From Adlercreutzia wanghongyangiae (GTDB taxonomy: Bacteria > Actinomycetota > Coriobacteriia > Coriobacteriales > Eggerthellaceae), in contig NZ_JAYMFF010000017.1 in the NCBI RefSeq assembly GCF_035989245.1, forward strand, positions 1 to 35,026: a stretch of 35,026 nt of DNA, written 5' to 3'. Below the pieces are notes generated by a model. It was not told the origin of the DNA, did not search any database, and worked only from the letters and a program-made list of their open reading frames with translations. Numbering within the stretch: the first letter of the stretch is position 1; the number at the start of each line of letters is the position of its first letter. The position numbers and the translations under genes were made by a program. Below are positions 1-9,012 of the stretch, one piece after another.

Positions 1-26
1 AATGGGGTCCGCGGCACGGCGGGCGA

Positions 27-3000
27 TTAGAACGGGCTCGCGTAGAGGCGCATGCCATCGGGCAGCCGCACGAAGCCCTCGGCCTGGAGCAGCGCCGCGA
101 GGGGCGTGTCCAGCACATCGCGCGCGTTGAAATGCTCCACGACGATCTTACGTCGCGAGGCCGCCGCGCCCTCGCGCTTGAGGGCGGCACGCACGAAGGC
201 CGCCAGCGATGCCACCGCCGCCGCCAAGGCGTCAGGATCGGACGTGAACGCGAGCACCGACTTGCACCGCGGCGCAGCCCACAGTACCGGACGCCCCGCA
301 GCCACCACCACGAGCGCGCCTTCGCGCCGGGTTGGCTTGGCCGCCACGAGGGCGGCGTCGATGGCAGGTGCCGCGCCGGCGGCCTCCCAGGCCACATCGG
401 GCCAGGGAATGCCCGCACCGAAGAGGCATGCCGGGTCGTCGGCCGGCAGCACCGTGCAGGCCGCGGCATCGGCGAGGGCATCCCCATCCGAGGAACCCGG
501 CACCGCATCGCCGGCCGCCGCACTGTGGGACGCGAGCGCATGCGCGCGCAGGGCCTCCACCACCTCCCGGGGCGCGAACTGCGCCGGGCCCATTCCCTCC
601 ACGAACATGCCACGGGCGAGCTCACCGGCATCCTCCATGGCGCGCAGCACCGGATACAGCGCCGACAAGCCGCCCGGCACCCCGGCGGCCAGCGCGATGT
701 CGCGGGTTACCACCCCGTAGCGGTCGATGAGCGACTCCACGAGCGCGAGCGCCTGCACGGTGGCTCCCCCGCCGCACGGAGCCAGGGTCCTCCACCGGCC
801 GGCCAGGGCTGCATCGAAGGCGGCCGCAGCACCCTGGCGCGACACGACCGCGGCACGGGCTTGGGCGCGGGCGGCGGCCATGGTGCGACCACGGCGGCTC
901 GTCGCCCGCCGGCGCGAGGGCGGGGGCACCTGGCCGCCGCTGCGGGCGGCATCGGACGGGGATGCGAGGCCGCCGGCGCGAAGGAGGCCGAGCCCATCGG
1001 CTGTGGCCCTGCCGGCCCACACGAGCCCCTCCAGCGCCTCGGCCACCTCGCGGCTCGCGGGAGCACGGGGCGCCTGCATCCGCGAGACGGCATCCACCAG
1101 GGCGGGAAAGGACAGTGGCCCCTCAGCCGCAAGCGCGTGGCGCACGGCGGAGTCCAGGCCTGCCTTGCCGTCGTCAACGGCGGCATCGGCGTTCTGGCGC
1201 TCGGCAGAAGCAACGCCGCCTTCCCCGTCCTTTGCAGGAAAGGCCCCGATGCCGCCTCCGCTTCCAGCCGCCGTATCCGACGGCCCGACGCCGCCCTCTC
1301 CCACCCCGGGTTCGGGCACGACCGCCGCCGCGATGCCGGAAGCGGGGTCGGCGGGCGGCGGCGCCAGGGGCGAGTCGGTCGGAAAGAACGATACGAGGTG
1401 CGCGCCGCCTACCGTGGAGGCCGCCCACAGCACTTCGCCCGCCGCCACGAGCTCGTCCAGCATAGCAGGGCGGTAATCGGGCACGCGCACGGGAAACACG
1501 TCGGATTCCCACTGGGCCATGGGCAGTGCCGCGCCCTCGAACTGGGCGATCACCTGGGCCACACCGTCTATTCCCGCAAGGGCCGGCTGGCCCGGCGCGG
1601 CCACATCCTGGCGCTCCATCAGAAATTGCACGTAAGCCTCAGGCGCCACGGGACGCACCGCCTCGCGGGCCCGGGCAAGCGAGCGCGAGCGCAGCCGGCG
1701 CAGCACCGCTCCGTCGGCCCAGCGGTCGGCGCCCAGGCGCACCAGGCGCCCATCGGCCGCCAGCCGCTCGAGGGACTCCGCCGCAAGGACCGCGCCAACG
1801 CCTGTGGCCGCGGCGGCCTCATCGGCCGAGAACAGCGTGTGCGTGCGGGCGAAGCGCGCCATCAGGCCATCGAGGGGCCGCGTGTCCGAACCCGACCGCC
1901 CGCGCTCTGGAAGGGCCCATGGAGGCACCGGGATGCCGAGCACGTCGCGCAAGCGAGGACCATCATCGGCCGCCGCCCACTTCTCCGCCCCGGCAATAGT
2001 CGCGGGAAAAACCCGTCGCTCGGCCTCCAGCGCAACGAGAATCTGCTTCGCAGCGGAGGCGGGCATCGTCTCGGCGTCGCCCCCAGCTGTCGAGCCGCCG
2101 GCACCCATACGCGCGGCCACCTCTTCCGCCGTCAGCGGGCCCAGCTCGCGCAGCAGATCGGCCACGCCCTCGGCGCCGTGAACGCGCCAGCCGGGCGCCG
2201 TCCGCTGCAGCTCGGACAGCACCTGGGCCGTCACCTCGGCATCCAGCACCTCCTCCACCGCCGGCGCGCCCACGAGCTCGGCGAGCAGGGCCGGATCCAC
2301 CGCCAGAAGCGACGCCTGCCGCTCGGCATGGGGAAGATCGCCCTCGTAGAGGTGCTCGCCCAGGTAGCCGAAGACGAGCGGCGCCGCGAAGGGAGACGGC
2401 ACCGCAGTGCGCGTCTCGCTCATCTTGATGACGCCGGCCTGAAGGGCGCCCAGCACCTCGCGCAGCCCCGGCAGATCGAACACGTCCTGCAGGCACTCGC
2501 GCATAGCCTCCAGAATGATGGGGAAATCCTCCTCGCGGCGCGCGGCCTCCAGAAGCTGACCGCCCTTCAGGCGCTGCTGCCACAGCGGTGCTCGCTTGCC
2601 TGGGGCCGTCGGCGACATGAGCAGCGCCCGGGCCGCGCACTCGCGGAAGCGCGCCGCGAAGAGCGCGGTGCTCCCCACGCATTCCCGCACGATGGCCTCG
2701 GCCTCGTCGGCGTCGAACAGAAACAGCTCGGCACCGTAGAGTTCTCCCTCGGCCATGGGCACGCGCAGCACGATGCCGTCGTCGGCCGCGGCCGCCTGTG
2801 CATTGAAGCCCCGCGTCGTCATGATGCGGTGGCCCACCGCCAAAGCCCACGGCTCGTGCACGCGCCGGCCGAACGGCGAGTGCAGGATGACCCGCCAATC
2901 GCCCGTCTCGTCCTCACACTGCTCCACCACCAGGCGCTTGTCGGTAGGCACGATGCCCGTGCACGCGCGCTGCGCCTGCACGAGCGCCGCCAGATTGCCG

Positions 3001-5192
3001 CAGGCATTCTCGTCCAGCCCGTCGGCCGCGAGACGTTCGCGCAAGGGCTCCTCGAGCCGACATTCGCCCCCGGCATCAGACGCCAAGCCTCCGTCCAGCG
3101 CGCGCACGAAGGCGCCGCGGGCGCGCCCTGCCTCGAAGGGACGCCCCACCGCCTCGCCGTGCCAGAACGGCAGGCGCGCCGCGCGGCCGGGAGCCGCCTC
3201 CACGATGACCCGGTCGGCGCCGATCTCCAAGATGTGCCAGGTGCTGGTACCGAGCGCGATGATGTCGCCCACCCGGGACTCCATCACCATTTCCTCGTCC
3301 AGCTCGCCCACGCGCCGCCGCCCCTGCTTGGCATCGCCCTCGGGCAGCACCACCGAGAACATGCCGCGGTCGGGAATGGTGCCCGCCGCCGTGACGGCCA
3401 AGCGCTGGGAGCCGGGGCGCGGCTTCAAGAGCCCCGTCTCGCGGTCCCACAGGATGCGCGGCGCGAACTCGGCCACATCGCCCGAGCCGTAACGGCCTGC
3501 GAGCATGTCCAGCACGCCCTCGAAGGAACGGCGCCCCAGATCGGCATAGCAGGCGGAACGCCGCACGCAGGCGAGCCAGCCATCGGCGGGAAGGCCGTCG
3601 GGCGCCATGGCCACCGCGGCCACCGTCTGCTGGGCGAGCACGTCCAGGGCGTTGCGCACGAGGCGCGTGGCCTCGATGGCGCCGGATTCCATACCCTCGG
3701 CCATCACTGCGGCATCGATCACCTCCACCCGCGTGCGCGGGAAGATGATGCCGCGCGAGCGACCGCCCACCTGGTGGTTCGCGCGGCCCACTCGCTGAAG
3801 CCCGCTCGCCACCGAGAACGGCGCCGCCACCTGCAGCACCAGGTCGATAGAGCCCATGTCGATGCCCAGCTCCAAGCTGGACGTGGCCACCACGCAGGGC
3901 AGCTCTCCTGCCTTCAGCTCGCGTTCCACCTGCAGGCGCTTCTCCTTGGAAACCGAACCGTGGTGAGCCTTGGCAATGAGCACCGAGGGCTCGGTCACGA
4001 GCGCCGTGGTGGAGCCGATGTCCGATCGGAAGGCCGCACCCGGCCCCTCGCCGGCACTGCCCGCAGCCGACCAGTAGCCGGCCGCTTCAGCGTGCGGTGC
4101 ATCGAGCCCCAGGCGCTTCGCGTACAGCTCGTTCAAACGCGCCGTCAGCTTCTCGCACAGACCGCGCGAGTTCACGAATACGATGGTGGAGGTATGTGCC
4201 AGCACCTCGTCCAAGATAGCGGCCTCTATATGGGGCCAGATGGAGGCCGTGCCCAGGCGGCTGTCCGGATGCGGCGGGGCGGCCTCGTCCCGCATAACGG
4301 CGCGCAGAGCCCGGTCTGATTTCCAGGCCTGCTCGACGGGAGCCCGTCGCGGGCCGCTGCCGCGCTCGCACGTGCCGTCTCCCGCGCTGCGAAAGCCCCC
4401 GAACGCAGGAACCGCCGTCATATCGCTTACCGGCACGCGCACGGACAGGTCGAGGGCTGGCGGCGCCTCGGTTGCCACCACCGTAACCGGATGCGCGCCG
4501 CCGAGGAAACGGGCGACCTCGTCCCGCGGGCGCACCGTGGCCGACAGCCCGATACGCTGGGCCGGCGCGTCCAGCAGATCGTCCAGCCGCTCCAGCGACA
4601 GCGACAGATGCGCGCCGCGCTTGTCGCCGGCGAGCGCGTGCACCTCGTCCACGATGACCGTCTCCACGTGTCGCAGCACGTCCCGCGCGGCCGAGGTGAG
4701 CATGAGGTAGAGCGACTCGGGCGTGGTGATGAGGATGTCCGGCGGGTTGCGCACGATCTTGCGACGCTCGTCGGGCGTGGTGTCGCCGGTGCGCATGGCC
4801 GTGCGAACTTCGGGCGGCTTCGCGCCATCGCGCCCCGCCTGAGCCGCCACCAGCTCGGAGATGGCCGCAAGCGGCCCCTGCAGATTGCGATCCACATCGG
4901 CGCCGAGGGCCTTCAAGGGCGACACGTACAGCACGCGCACGCCGCGGGCCCACTTCTTCCCCGCCTCGGCCGCACGGGCCTTCTCGGCCATGAGCGCGTC
5001 GATGGCCCACAGAAAGGCGGCCAGGGTCTTGCCCGAGCCCGTCGGCGCGATCACGAGCGCGTTCTCGCCGGCGGCAATGGCCTCCCACGCCCGTTCCTGC
5101 ACCTCGGTGGGCGCACCCAGCGCATCGGCGAACCATGTTCGCGTGGCCTCGGAGAACGCCCCGAGCGGCCCCGCCTCCCGCACCGCGCTCAC
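27..5192 (-). CDS. lhr: Lhr-type ATP-dependent DNA helicase (large helicase-related protein)
   Basis: Superfamily 2 DNA helicase of the Lhr family, which unwinds DNA or RNA-DNA hybrids and is linked to DNA repair. The N-terminal third holds the helicase core: Walker A APTGSGKT at residues 49-56, a DEVH box at 182-185, a LSAT motif near 217 and a QRVGRA motif VI. The long C-terminal part fits the Lhr winged-helix and Lhr-C domains. At 1721 residues it is longer than E. coli Lhr (about 1540). The excess includes a Gly/Ala/Pro-rich low-complexity stretch around residues 1270-1350 and an insertion between the two RecA-like lobes. It starts with GTG at 5192, and the preceding small gene stops inside that start (4-bp overlap), so translation is probably coupled. 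Family assignment is secure; the biological role here is inferred. Confidence 0.93.
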   Translation of the reverse strand: MSAVREAGPLGAFSEATRTWFADALGAPTEVQERAWEAIAAGENALVIAPTGSGKTLAAFLWAIDALMAEKARAAEAGKKWARGVRVLYVSPLKALGADVDRNLQGPLAAISELVAAQAGRDGAKPPEVRTAMRTGDTTPDERRKIVRNPPDILITTPESLYLMLTSAARDVLRHVETVIVDEVHALAGDKRGAHLSLSLERLDDLLDAPAQRIGLSATVRPRDEVARFLGGAHPVTVVATEAPPALDLSVRVPVSDMTAVPAFGGFRSAGDGTCERGSGPRRAPVEQAWKSDRALRAVMRDEAAPPHPDSRLGTASIWPHIEAAILDEVLAHTSTIVFVNSRGLCEKLTARLNELYAKRLGLDAPHAEAAGYWSAAGSAGEGPGAAFRSDIGSTTALVTEPSVLIAKAHHGSVSKEKRLQVERELKAGELPCVVATSSLELGIDMGSIDLVLQVAAPFSVASGLQRVGRANHQVGGRSRGIIFPRTRVEVIDAAVMAEGMESGAIEATRLVRNALDVLAQQTVAAVAMAPDGLPADGWLACVRRSACYADLGRRSFEGVLDMLAGRYGSGDVAEFAPRILWDRETGLLKPRPGSQRLAVTAAGTIPDRGMFSVVLPEGDAKQGRRRVGELDEEMVMESRVGDIIALGTSTWHILEIGADRVIVEAAPGRAARLPFWHGEAVGRPFEAGRARGAFVRALDGGLASDAGGECRLEEPLRERLAADGLDENACGNLAALVQAQRACTGIVPTDKRLVVEQCEDETGDWRVILHSPFGRRVHEPWALAVGHRIMTTRGFNAQAAAADDGIVLRVPMAEGELYGAELFLFDADEAEAIVRECVGSTALFAARFRECAARALLMSPTAPGKRAPLWQQRLKGGQLLEAARREEDFPIILEAMRECLQDVFDLPGLREVLGALQAGVIKMSETRTAVPSPFAAPLVFGYLGEHLYEGDLPHAERQASLLAVDPALLAELVGAPAVEEVLDAEVTAQVLSELQRTAPGWRVHGAEGVADLLRELGPLTAEEVAARMGAGGSTAGGDAETMPASAAKQILVALEAERRVFPATIAGAEKWAAADDGPRLRDVLGIPVPPWALPERGRSGSDTRPLDGLMARFARTHTLFSADEAAAATGVGAVLAAESLERLAADGRLVRLGADRWADGAVLRRLRSRSLARAREAVRPVAPEAYVQFLMERQDVAAPGQPALAGIDGVAQVIAQFEGAALPMAQWESDVFPVRVPDYRPAMLDELVAAGEVLWAASTVGGAHLVSFFPTDSPLAPPPADPASGIAAAVVPEPGVGEGGVGPSDTAAGSGGGIGAFPAKDGEGGVASAERQNADAAVDDGKAGLDSAVRHALAAEGPLSFPALVDAVSRMQAPRAPASREVAEALEGLVWAGRATADGLGLLRAGGLASPSDAARSGGQVPPPSRRRATSRRGRTMAAARAQARAAVVSRQGAAAAFDAALAGRWRTLAPCGGGATVQALALVESLIDRYGVVTRDIALAAGVPGGLSALYPVLRAMEDAGELARGMFVEGMGPAQFAPREVVEALRAHALASHSAAAGDAVPGSSDGDALADAAACTVLPADDPACLFGAGIPWPDVAWEAAGAAPAIDAALVAAKPTRREGALVVVAAGRPVLWAAPRCKSVLAFTSDPDALAAAVASLAAFVRAALKREGAAASRRKIVVEHFNARDVLDTPLAALLQAEGFVRLPDGMRLYASPF

Positions 5193-5401
5193 AAGAGGCC
5201 CTCTTCCTCGAAGGGGGCCAATGCCGCCTTCAGCGTGAGCTTGCGCGCCGTCAGCTGCTGGTAGGTGGCCGTGCGCGTCTTACCCTGGGCCCGCAGCGCC
5301 TCAAGGGTCGCCGTCACCGATTCCCGCTCCGCCACCAAACGCCCCAGCGCCGCCTCGAACCGCGCCAACCGCTCGCTATCGACCTGATCAACGGATTCCA
5401 T
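5189..5401 (-). CDS. 70-residue predicted coiled-coil protein coupled to lhr
   Basis: Small protein of 70 residues, not recognised as a named family. It is charged and heptad-like (MESVDQVDSERLARFEAALG at the start), with regularly spaced Leu/Ala and many Glu/Arg, and no membrane segment or cysteine. The ATG at 5399-5401 has a good ribosome-binding site (GGAAGG, about 6 nt upstream). Its TGA overlaps the lhr GTG by 4 bp, the usual sign of a coupled pair. A perfect TATAAT lies 40 bp upstream, so this is probably the first gene of the lhr transcript. It could be a helicase partner or a DNA-binding accessory protein; nothing in the sequence decides. Confidence 0.75.
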   Translation of the reverse strand: MESVDQVDSERLARFEAALGRLVAERESVTATLEALRAQGKTRTATYQQLTARKLTLKAALAPFEEEGLL

Positions 5402-5440
5402 TCGCACCTTCCAAATCTTCGCGCTACCTTCCTTCTGAGA

Positions 5441-5446
5441 ATTATA
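5441..5446 (-). promoter_or_regulatory. -10 box of the small gene-lhr transcript
   Basis: Perfect TATAAT on the minus strand, about 40 bp upstream of the 70-residue gene. No good -35 hexamer lies 16-18 bp upstream (GTCGGT or CGGTCA only), so an activator or the extended context may matter. It sits in the 144-bp gap shared with the divergent MerR gene. Confidence 0.5.
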
Positions 5447-5484
5447 GGGTAAAGCGCCCTTCTGACCGACGGCTTGGAAAAGAG

Positions 5485-5504
5485 CGGAAATCGCCCGCTT
5501 TCCG
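5485..5504. promoter_or_regulatory. Dyad between the lhr operon and merR, possible operator
   Basis: Inverted repeat CGGAAA, 8-bp spacer, TTTCCG, in the gap between the divergent lhr-side transcript and the MerR gene. A weak plus-strand -10 (TAAGAT, 5512-5517) follows. MerR proteins often bind dyads in their own promoter. It differs from the GACG-N3-CGTC dyad before the MFS gene, so the same protein need not bind both. Confidence 0.25.
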
Positions 5505-5545
5505 ACCATGCTAAGATATGGAAGAAGACGACAGGAGGAGCGACC

Positions 5546-6361
5546 ATGCGCAGCAACGAGGTGGCGAAGTTGGCGGGGGTGACCGTGCGCACGCTGCGGC
5601 ACTACCACCAACTGGGGATTCTGCCCGAACCGCCCCGGTCGGCCAACGGCTACCGCGACTACCCGCCCGCCGACGTGGCGCGGGTGCTGCGCGTGAAGCG
5701 ACTGGCCTCGCTCGGGTTTCCGCTGGCGCGCATCGGCGAGATCTTGGAGGACATGGACGCGCCCGGCTCGTCGGCCGCCGCGGCCCTCGACGACCTGGAT
5801 CGGGAGCTCGCCCTGGAAATCGAGCGGCTGGAGGAGCAGCGCCGCACTATCGCGGCCCTGCGCACCGAGAACCTGGACCCCACGCTTCCCGTGCGCTTCG
5901 CCCGCATCCTGTCCATGCTGCCCGGCGTTAGCAGCCTCGCCGACGCCTCCCCCGCCGACCGCGCCGCCCTCGTGGTGGCCGGCCACCTCTACAACGACGA
6001 CGAGCTGGACGAGCTGGAGCGCGTCGTCGGGCGCATCGCGAACGACGACCTGATAGAGGCCTTCGAGCAGCTGAACGCCCGCATAGAGAGCCTGCAGCCC
6101 GACGCGCCCGAAGAGGAGCGCGACGCCTTGGCCCAGCAGACCCTGGACGCGCTGGCGCCCGTCATCGCCTGCTTCGATGCGGAGAACTGGCTGCGCCCCT
6201 CCACCGACCGCGAGCGCTTCTTAGACGAGATCGCCTTCAGGGACTACAACGATGCCCAGCAGGACGTGTACAACCGCGTCGAAGCCGGCATCGAGGCGGC
6301 CATGACCGCCCGCCTTGAAGCCGAGGGGCGGCCCGAAACGCCGCAGATGCGCCCTTCATAA
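5546..6361 (+). CDS. MerR family transcriptional regulator
   Basis: DNA-binding regulator, 271 residues. The N-terminal 70 residues are a classic MerR winged helix-turn-helix (EVAKLAGVTVRTLRHYHQLG, then GYRDYPPADVARVLRVKRL), followed by a long helical dimerisation region around residues 85-120. The C-terminal half is acidic and helical, without the cysteine ligands of metal sensors, which fits the ligand- or drug-sensing MerR/TipA-like group. The start at 5546 has a strong site (AGGAGG-like, about 5 nt upstream); the open frame extends upstream to 5474 without a better start. An MFS exporter follows in the same direction after 87 bp, with a MerR-style dyad in its promoter, so this protein probably controls that exporter. 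Confidence 0.9.
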   Translation: MRSNEVAKLAGVTVRTLRHYHQLGILPEPPRSANGYRDYPPADVARVLRVKRLASLGFPLARIGEILEDMDAPGSSAAAALDDLDRELALEIERLEEQRRTIAALRTENLDPTLPVRFARILSMLPGVSSLADASPADRAALVVAGHLYNDDELDELERVVGRIANDDLIEAFEQLNARIESLQPDAPEEERDALAQQTLDALAPVIACFDAENWLRPSTDRERFLDEIAFRDYNDAQQDVYNRVEAGIEAAMTARLEAEGRPETPQMRPS

Positions 6362-6377
6362 CTCCTTCACGCCGCGC

Positions 6378-6408
6378 TTGACCCCGACGCAACGTCATAG
6401 TTTTAACT
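6378..6408 (+). promoter_or_regulatory. Probable MerR-controlled promoter of the MFS exporter
   Basis: TTGACC (-35, 6378-6383) and a weak TTAACT (-10, 6403-6408) are separated by 19 bp, the long spacer typical of MerR-activated promoters. Centred in the spacer is the dyad GACG-CAA-CGTC (6386-6396). This is the expected arrangement for a MerR protein that bends an over-long promoter. Confidence 0.5.
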
Positions 6409-6412
6409 CCCT

Positions 6413-6437
6413 CTCGAACGATCATCCCCTGTTCGAG
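6413..6437. promoter_or_regulatory. Inverted repeat in the MFS leader
   Basis: CTCGAAC, 11-bp spacer, GTTCGAG, just upstream of the MFS start. The right arm runs into the AGAAAGG ribosome-binding site, so an mRNA hairpin could limit translation of the exporter; it could also be a second operator. There is no T-run, so it is not a terminator. Confidence 0.35.
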
Positions 6438-6448
6438 AAAGGCCTCCT

Positions 6449-7918
6449 ATGTCCCTCGCCTCGCCCCAGGCCCGCGCACCCCGCCCCGTCGCGCCACGCT
6501 ACCTCTTCTCCTGCGGGCTCTCGCTGCTCGGCAACTCCGTCGCCGGCGTCGCGCTGCCCCTGGTGCTGCTCGCCACCACCGGCGACGCCCTGGCCGCCGG
6601 CACCCTCGCGCTCATCTGCGCCGCGCCGCAGTTTCTCATCGGCCTTATCGGCGGCGCGCTCATCGACCGCTTCAACCGCCGCGACGTGTCCGTGATCTCG
6701 GACATCCTGTCGGCGGCGAGCGTGGCCCTCCTGCCCGTGGTGGACGCGGTGTGGGGGCTGTCCTTCGGGTGGTTCGTGGCCCTGGGCCTCGTCGGCGCGG
6801 TGGGCGACATTCCCGGCATGACGGCCCGCGACGCGCTCGTGCCCGCCGTGTGCGAGCGCGACGGACGCAGCCTGCAGAAGTTCATGGGCCTCACCCAGTC
6901 GCTCGATTCCCTCGTGGTCATCGTAGGTCCGGCCCTGGCCGCCTTCCTCATGGGATCGGTCGGCGCCGTGAACGCGCTGTGGTTCACAGCCGCCATGTCC
7001 CTGGCCGCAGCGCTTACGACCCTCACGCTGCCCCGTGCCATCGGCCGCATCGGCGGGAAGGACGCCCCCGCTGAAAGTGGGGCCGCCTTGGCAGCGGGCC
7101 ATGGCGAGCGCGGCATCGTGGCCGGCGCGTGGGACGCCCTGCGCTCCGGCGCGCGCGTGCTGTTCGCCGGCGACGCGCTGCTGCGCTCCTCCATGTTCAT
7201 CAGCTTCGGCATCGTCATGATCATGGGCTCGTTCCAGGGCCTCGTGCTGCCCGTGCACTTCACAGCTGCGGGCACTCCCGAGCTGCTCGGCTACGTGCTG
7301 TCGGCCATGTCGGCCGGCATGCTGGCAAGCTCGCTCGGCTATGCCGCCCTCGCCTCCAAGCTGCGCCGCCGTACCTGGTTCGTGCTGTCGCTAGCGGGCA
7401 TGGCCCTGGGCATTCTGGGGCTGGGGCTTCTGCCCTCCTTCCCTCTGCTCGCCTTCAGCGCCCTGCTTCTGGGGCTGGCGGCGGGCCCCCTGTCGGCCCT
7501 GCTCGGCTTCTTCATCTTTGACCGCATCCCCGCCGAGATGCGCGGCAGCGCCCTGGGCACCCAGAACTCGCTCACTCTGGCTGCGGCTCCCGTCGCCGTG
7601 TTCGCCACGTCCCTGGCCGTGGAGGCCTGGGGCGCGGGCGCGGCGGCCTTAGGGCTCGCCGCCTGCTGGTTCGCCGCCACCCTGTGGGCCCTCGGTTCCC
7701 GCAGCCTGAGAAGCCTCGACGAGGACGAGGAAGCTGTTGCGGCGACCTCATCACACATGCCAGCATCTTCCGCTTCCGCCGCGGCCGCACCCGCCTCGGC
7801 GCACACCCCGGCCGCCTCTGCGGCGGCCGCATCAACCTCGGCGCACGCCCCGGCTCCGGGCCCCTTCGCGCAACCGGCGCCCGAGATGCCGCGCCCGTGC
7901 AACACAGAGCTCTCCTGA
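6449..7918 (+). CDS. MFS transporter, probable drug exporter
   Basis: Integral membrane protein of the major facilitator superfamily, 489 residues with about 12 predicted transmembrane segments between residues 18 and 425. The loop after the second segment carries the MFS motif (GGALIDRFNRRDV), and the pattern fits the MefA/MFS_3 group of proton-driven exporters. The start has AGAAAGG about 6 nt upstream. Residues from about 428 to the end are an unusual soluble tail of Ala, Ser, Pro and His (for instance SSASAAAAPASAHTPAAS), not a transporter domain. The MerR regulator just upstream and the MerR-like dyad in the promoter suggest ligand-induced export. The substrate cannot be told from sequence. 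Confidence 0.9.
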   Translation: MSLASPQARAPRPVAPRYLFSCGLSLLGNSVAGVALPLVLLATTGDALAAGTLALICAAPQFLIGLIGGALIDRFNRRDVSVISDILSAASVALLPVVDAVWGLSFGWFVALGLVGAVGDIPGMTARDALVPAVCERDGRSLQKFMGLTQSLDSLVVIVGPALAAFLMGSVGAVNALWFTAAMSLAAALTTLTLPRAIGRIGGKDAPAESGAALAAGHGERGIVAGAWDALRSGARVLFAGDALLRSSMFISFGIVMIMGSFQGLVLPVHFTAAGTPELLGYVLSAMSAGMLASSLGYAALASKLRRRTWFVLSLAGMALGILGLGLLPSFPLLAFSALLLGLAAGPLSALLGFFIFDRIPAEMRGSALGTQNSLTLAAAPVAVFATSLAVEAWGAGAAALGLAACWFAATLWALGSRSLRSLDEDEEAVAATSSHMPASSASAAAAPASAHTPAASAAAASTSAHAPAPGPFAQPAPEMPRPCNTELS

Positions 7919-8018
7919 TGCAACTGGGACCGAGCGCCCTTGCGCTCGGCCCGCCCGCACGGCACACTGGCAGCACCGAACCGTTTTGCGCCGCTGCGCC
8001 GCCCGAGAGAGGAGCCCC

Positions 8019-8456
8019 GTGAAACTCACCGTGGAAGAGCACGCCGACGTGTCCGACATCGAGGTGGACATCCGCTGCGTAACCGTAGACCGGCGCGTGC
8101 AGGCGCTCGTGGCCGCCGCAAGTGCCCTGGACCGGCGGCTCGTGGGCACGCTCGACGGTGCCACAATCATCCTGGATGCCGCCGAGGTGCTCTACGCCGA
8201 GACGGTAGACGGCCGCACCTTCCTCTACGGGCCCGACCGTGTGCTGGAAAGCCCCCTGCGGCTGTACGAGCTGGAGGAGCAGCTGGCGGGCACGGAGTTC
8301 GTGCGCGCGTCGAAGTCGCTGCTCGTGAACTTCGACCACGTGCGCGCCCTGCGTCCCTACCTGAACGCGCGGCTGGAGCTCATCTTATCCAATGGCGAGT
8401 CCGTCATCGCCTCGCGCCAGTACGCACCCGCCGTCAAGGCGAAGATCGGCCTGTAA
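8019..8456 (+). CDS. LytTR-domain transcriptional regulator
   Basis: Small DNA-binding protein of 145 residues made mostly of one LytTR domain (about residues 45-143): VLYAETVDGRTFLYGPDRVL, then FVRASKSLLVNFDHVRALRP and ILSNGESVIASRQYAPAVK. It has no receiver domain, so it is not a two-component response regulator but the stand-alone LytTR type usually coded beside a DUF3021 membrane protein, as here. The start is GTG at 8019, chosen for the site GAGAGGAG 4 nt upstream; upstream codons in this frame overlap the MFS gene end. The DUF3021 gene follows after 96 bp. By family precedent the membrane protein probably inhibits or senses for the regulator. Confidence 0.88.
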   Translation: MKLTVEEHADVSDIEVDIRCVTVDRRVQALVAAASALDRRLVGTLDGATIILDAAEVLYAETVDGRTFLYGPDRVLESPLRLYELEEQLAGTEFVRASKSLLVNFDHVRALRPYLNARLELILSNGESVIASRQYAPAVKAKIGL

Positions 8457-8552
8457 CCGCACACCTGCAGCAGCTCACGTCGGCCCGCAGCAGCCCTTCC
8501 CGGCCGCACTGCGTCCCGCCCCGCACCCACTCATCCGAGGAAAGGAAGCCCC

Positions 8553-8990
8553 ATGAACCGCATCCTGAAAAGCGCCCTCGTCCGCGCCTGCGTCACCTTC
8601 ACCGCCGCCATGGCCCTGTGGTGTACCGCCGGCCTCATCTTCGCCGGCCCGGTCGAGGGCATCGTCATCACGCTCTCGCTTCTAGCGGCCTGCCTGGTAC
8701 TCGTCGCGCTGCAGATCCTGTGGTTCACCGAAGTGGTGGTGAAGCGGGCGCCCTACCCCGCGCGCATCGCCGGCTTCGGCCTGACGGCACTGCCGGCACT
8801 GGCGGCCGCGGCGGCCCTCGGGGGATGGTTCCCCGCCGACAACGGCGGCGCCTGGATCACCTTCCTCGCCATCTACCTTATCACCCTTGCCGCCATCACC
8901 GTCGGCTACACCCTCTACTACCGCCGCACCGCCGGCAGCTTCGATGCCGCCCTCGCCCGCTACCGCGCCGAGCGCGGGCAGCAAGGATAG
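8553..8990 (+). CDS. DUF3021 family membrane protein
   Basis: Membrane protein of 145 residues with four predicted transmembrane helices (roughly residues 12-32, 36-58, 71-91 and 100-122) and a short basic C-terminal tail. Size, topology and its place directly after a LytTR regulator match DUF3021, the usual partner of stand-alone LytTR proteins. AGGAAAG lies upstream of the ATG. It probably acts in the same regulatory unit. It runs toward the convergent HelD gene, whose stop is only about 20 bp away, with no clear terminator between them. Confidence 0.85.
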   Translation: MNRILKSALVRACVTFTAAMALWCTAGLIFAGPVEGIVITLSLLAACLVLVALQILWFTEVVVKRAPYPARIAGFGLTALPALAAAAALGGWFPADNGGAWITFLAIYLITLAAITVGYTLYYRRTAGSFDAALARYRAERGQQG

Positions 8991-9012
8991 CGCAGAGCGA
9001 ACGAGGCAGGCA

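Noticed and set aside
132..4319. 1395-residue open frame on the plus strand
   Set aside because: Lies opposite lhr and is Arg/His/Gly-rich with no recognisable domain or ribosome-binding site; a shadow produced by high G+C codon use.
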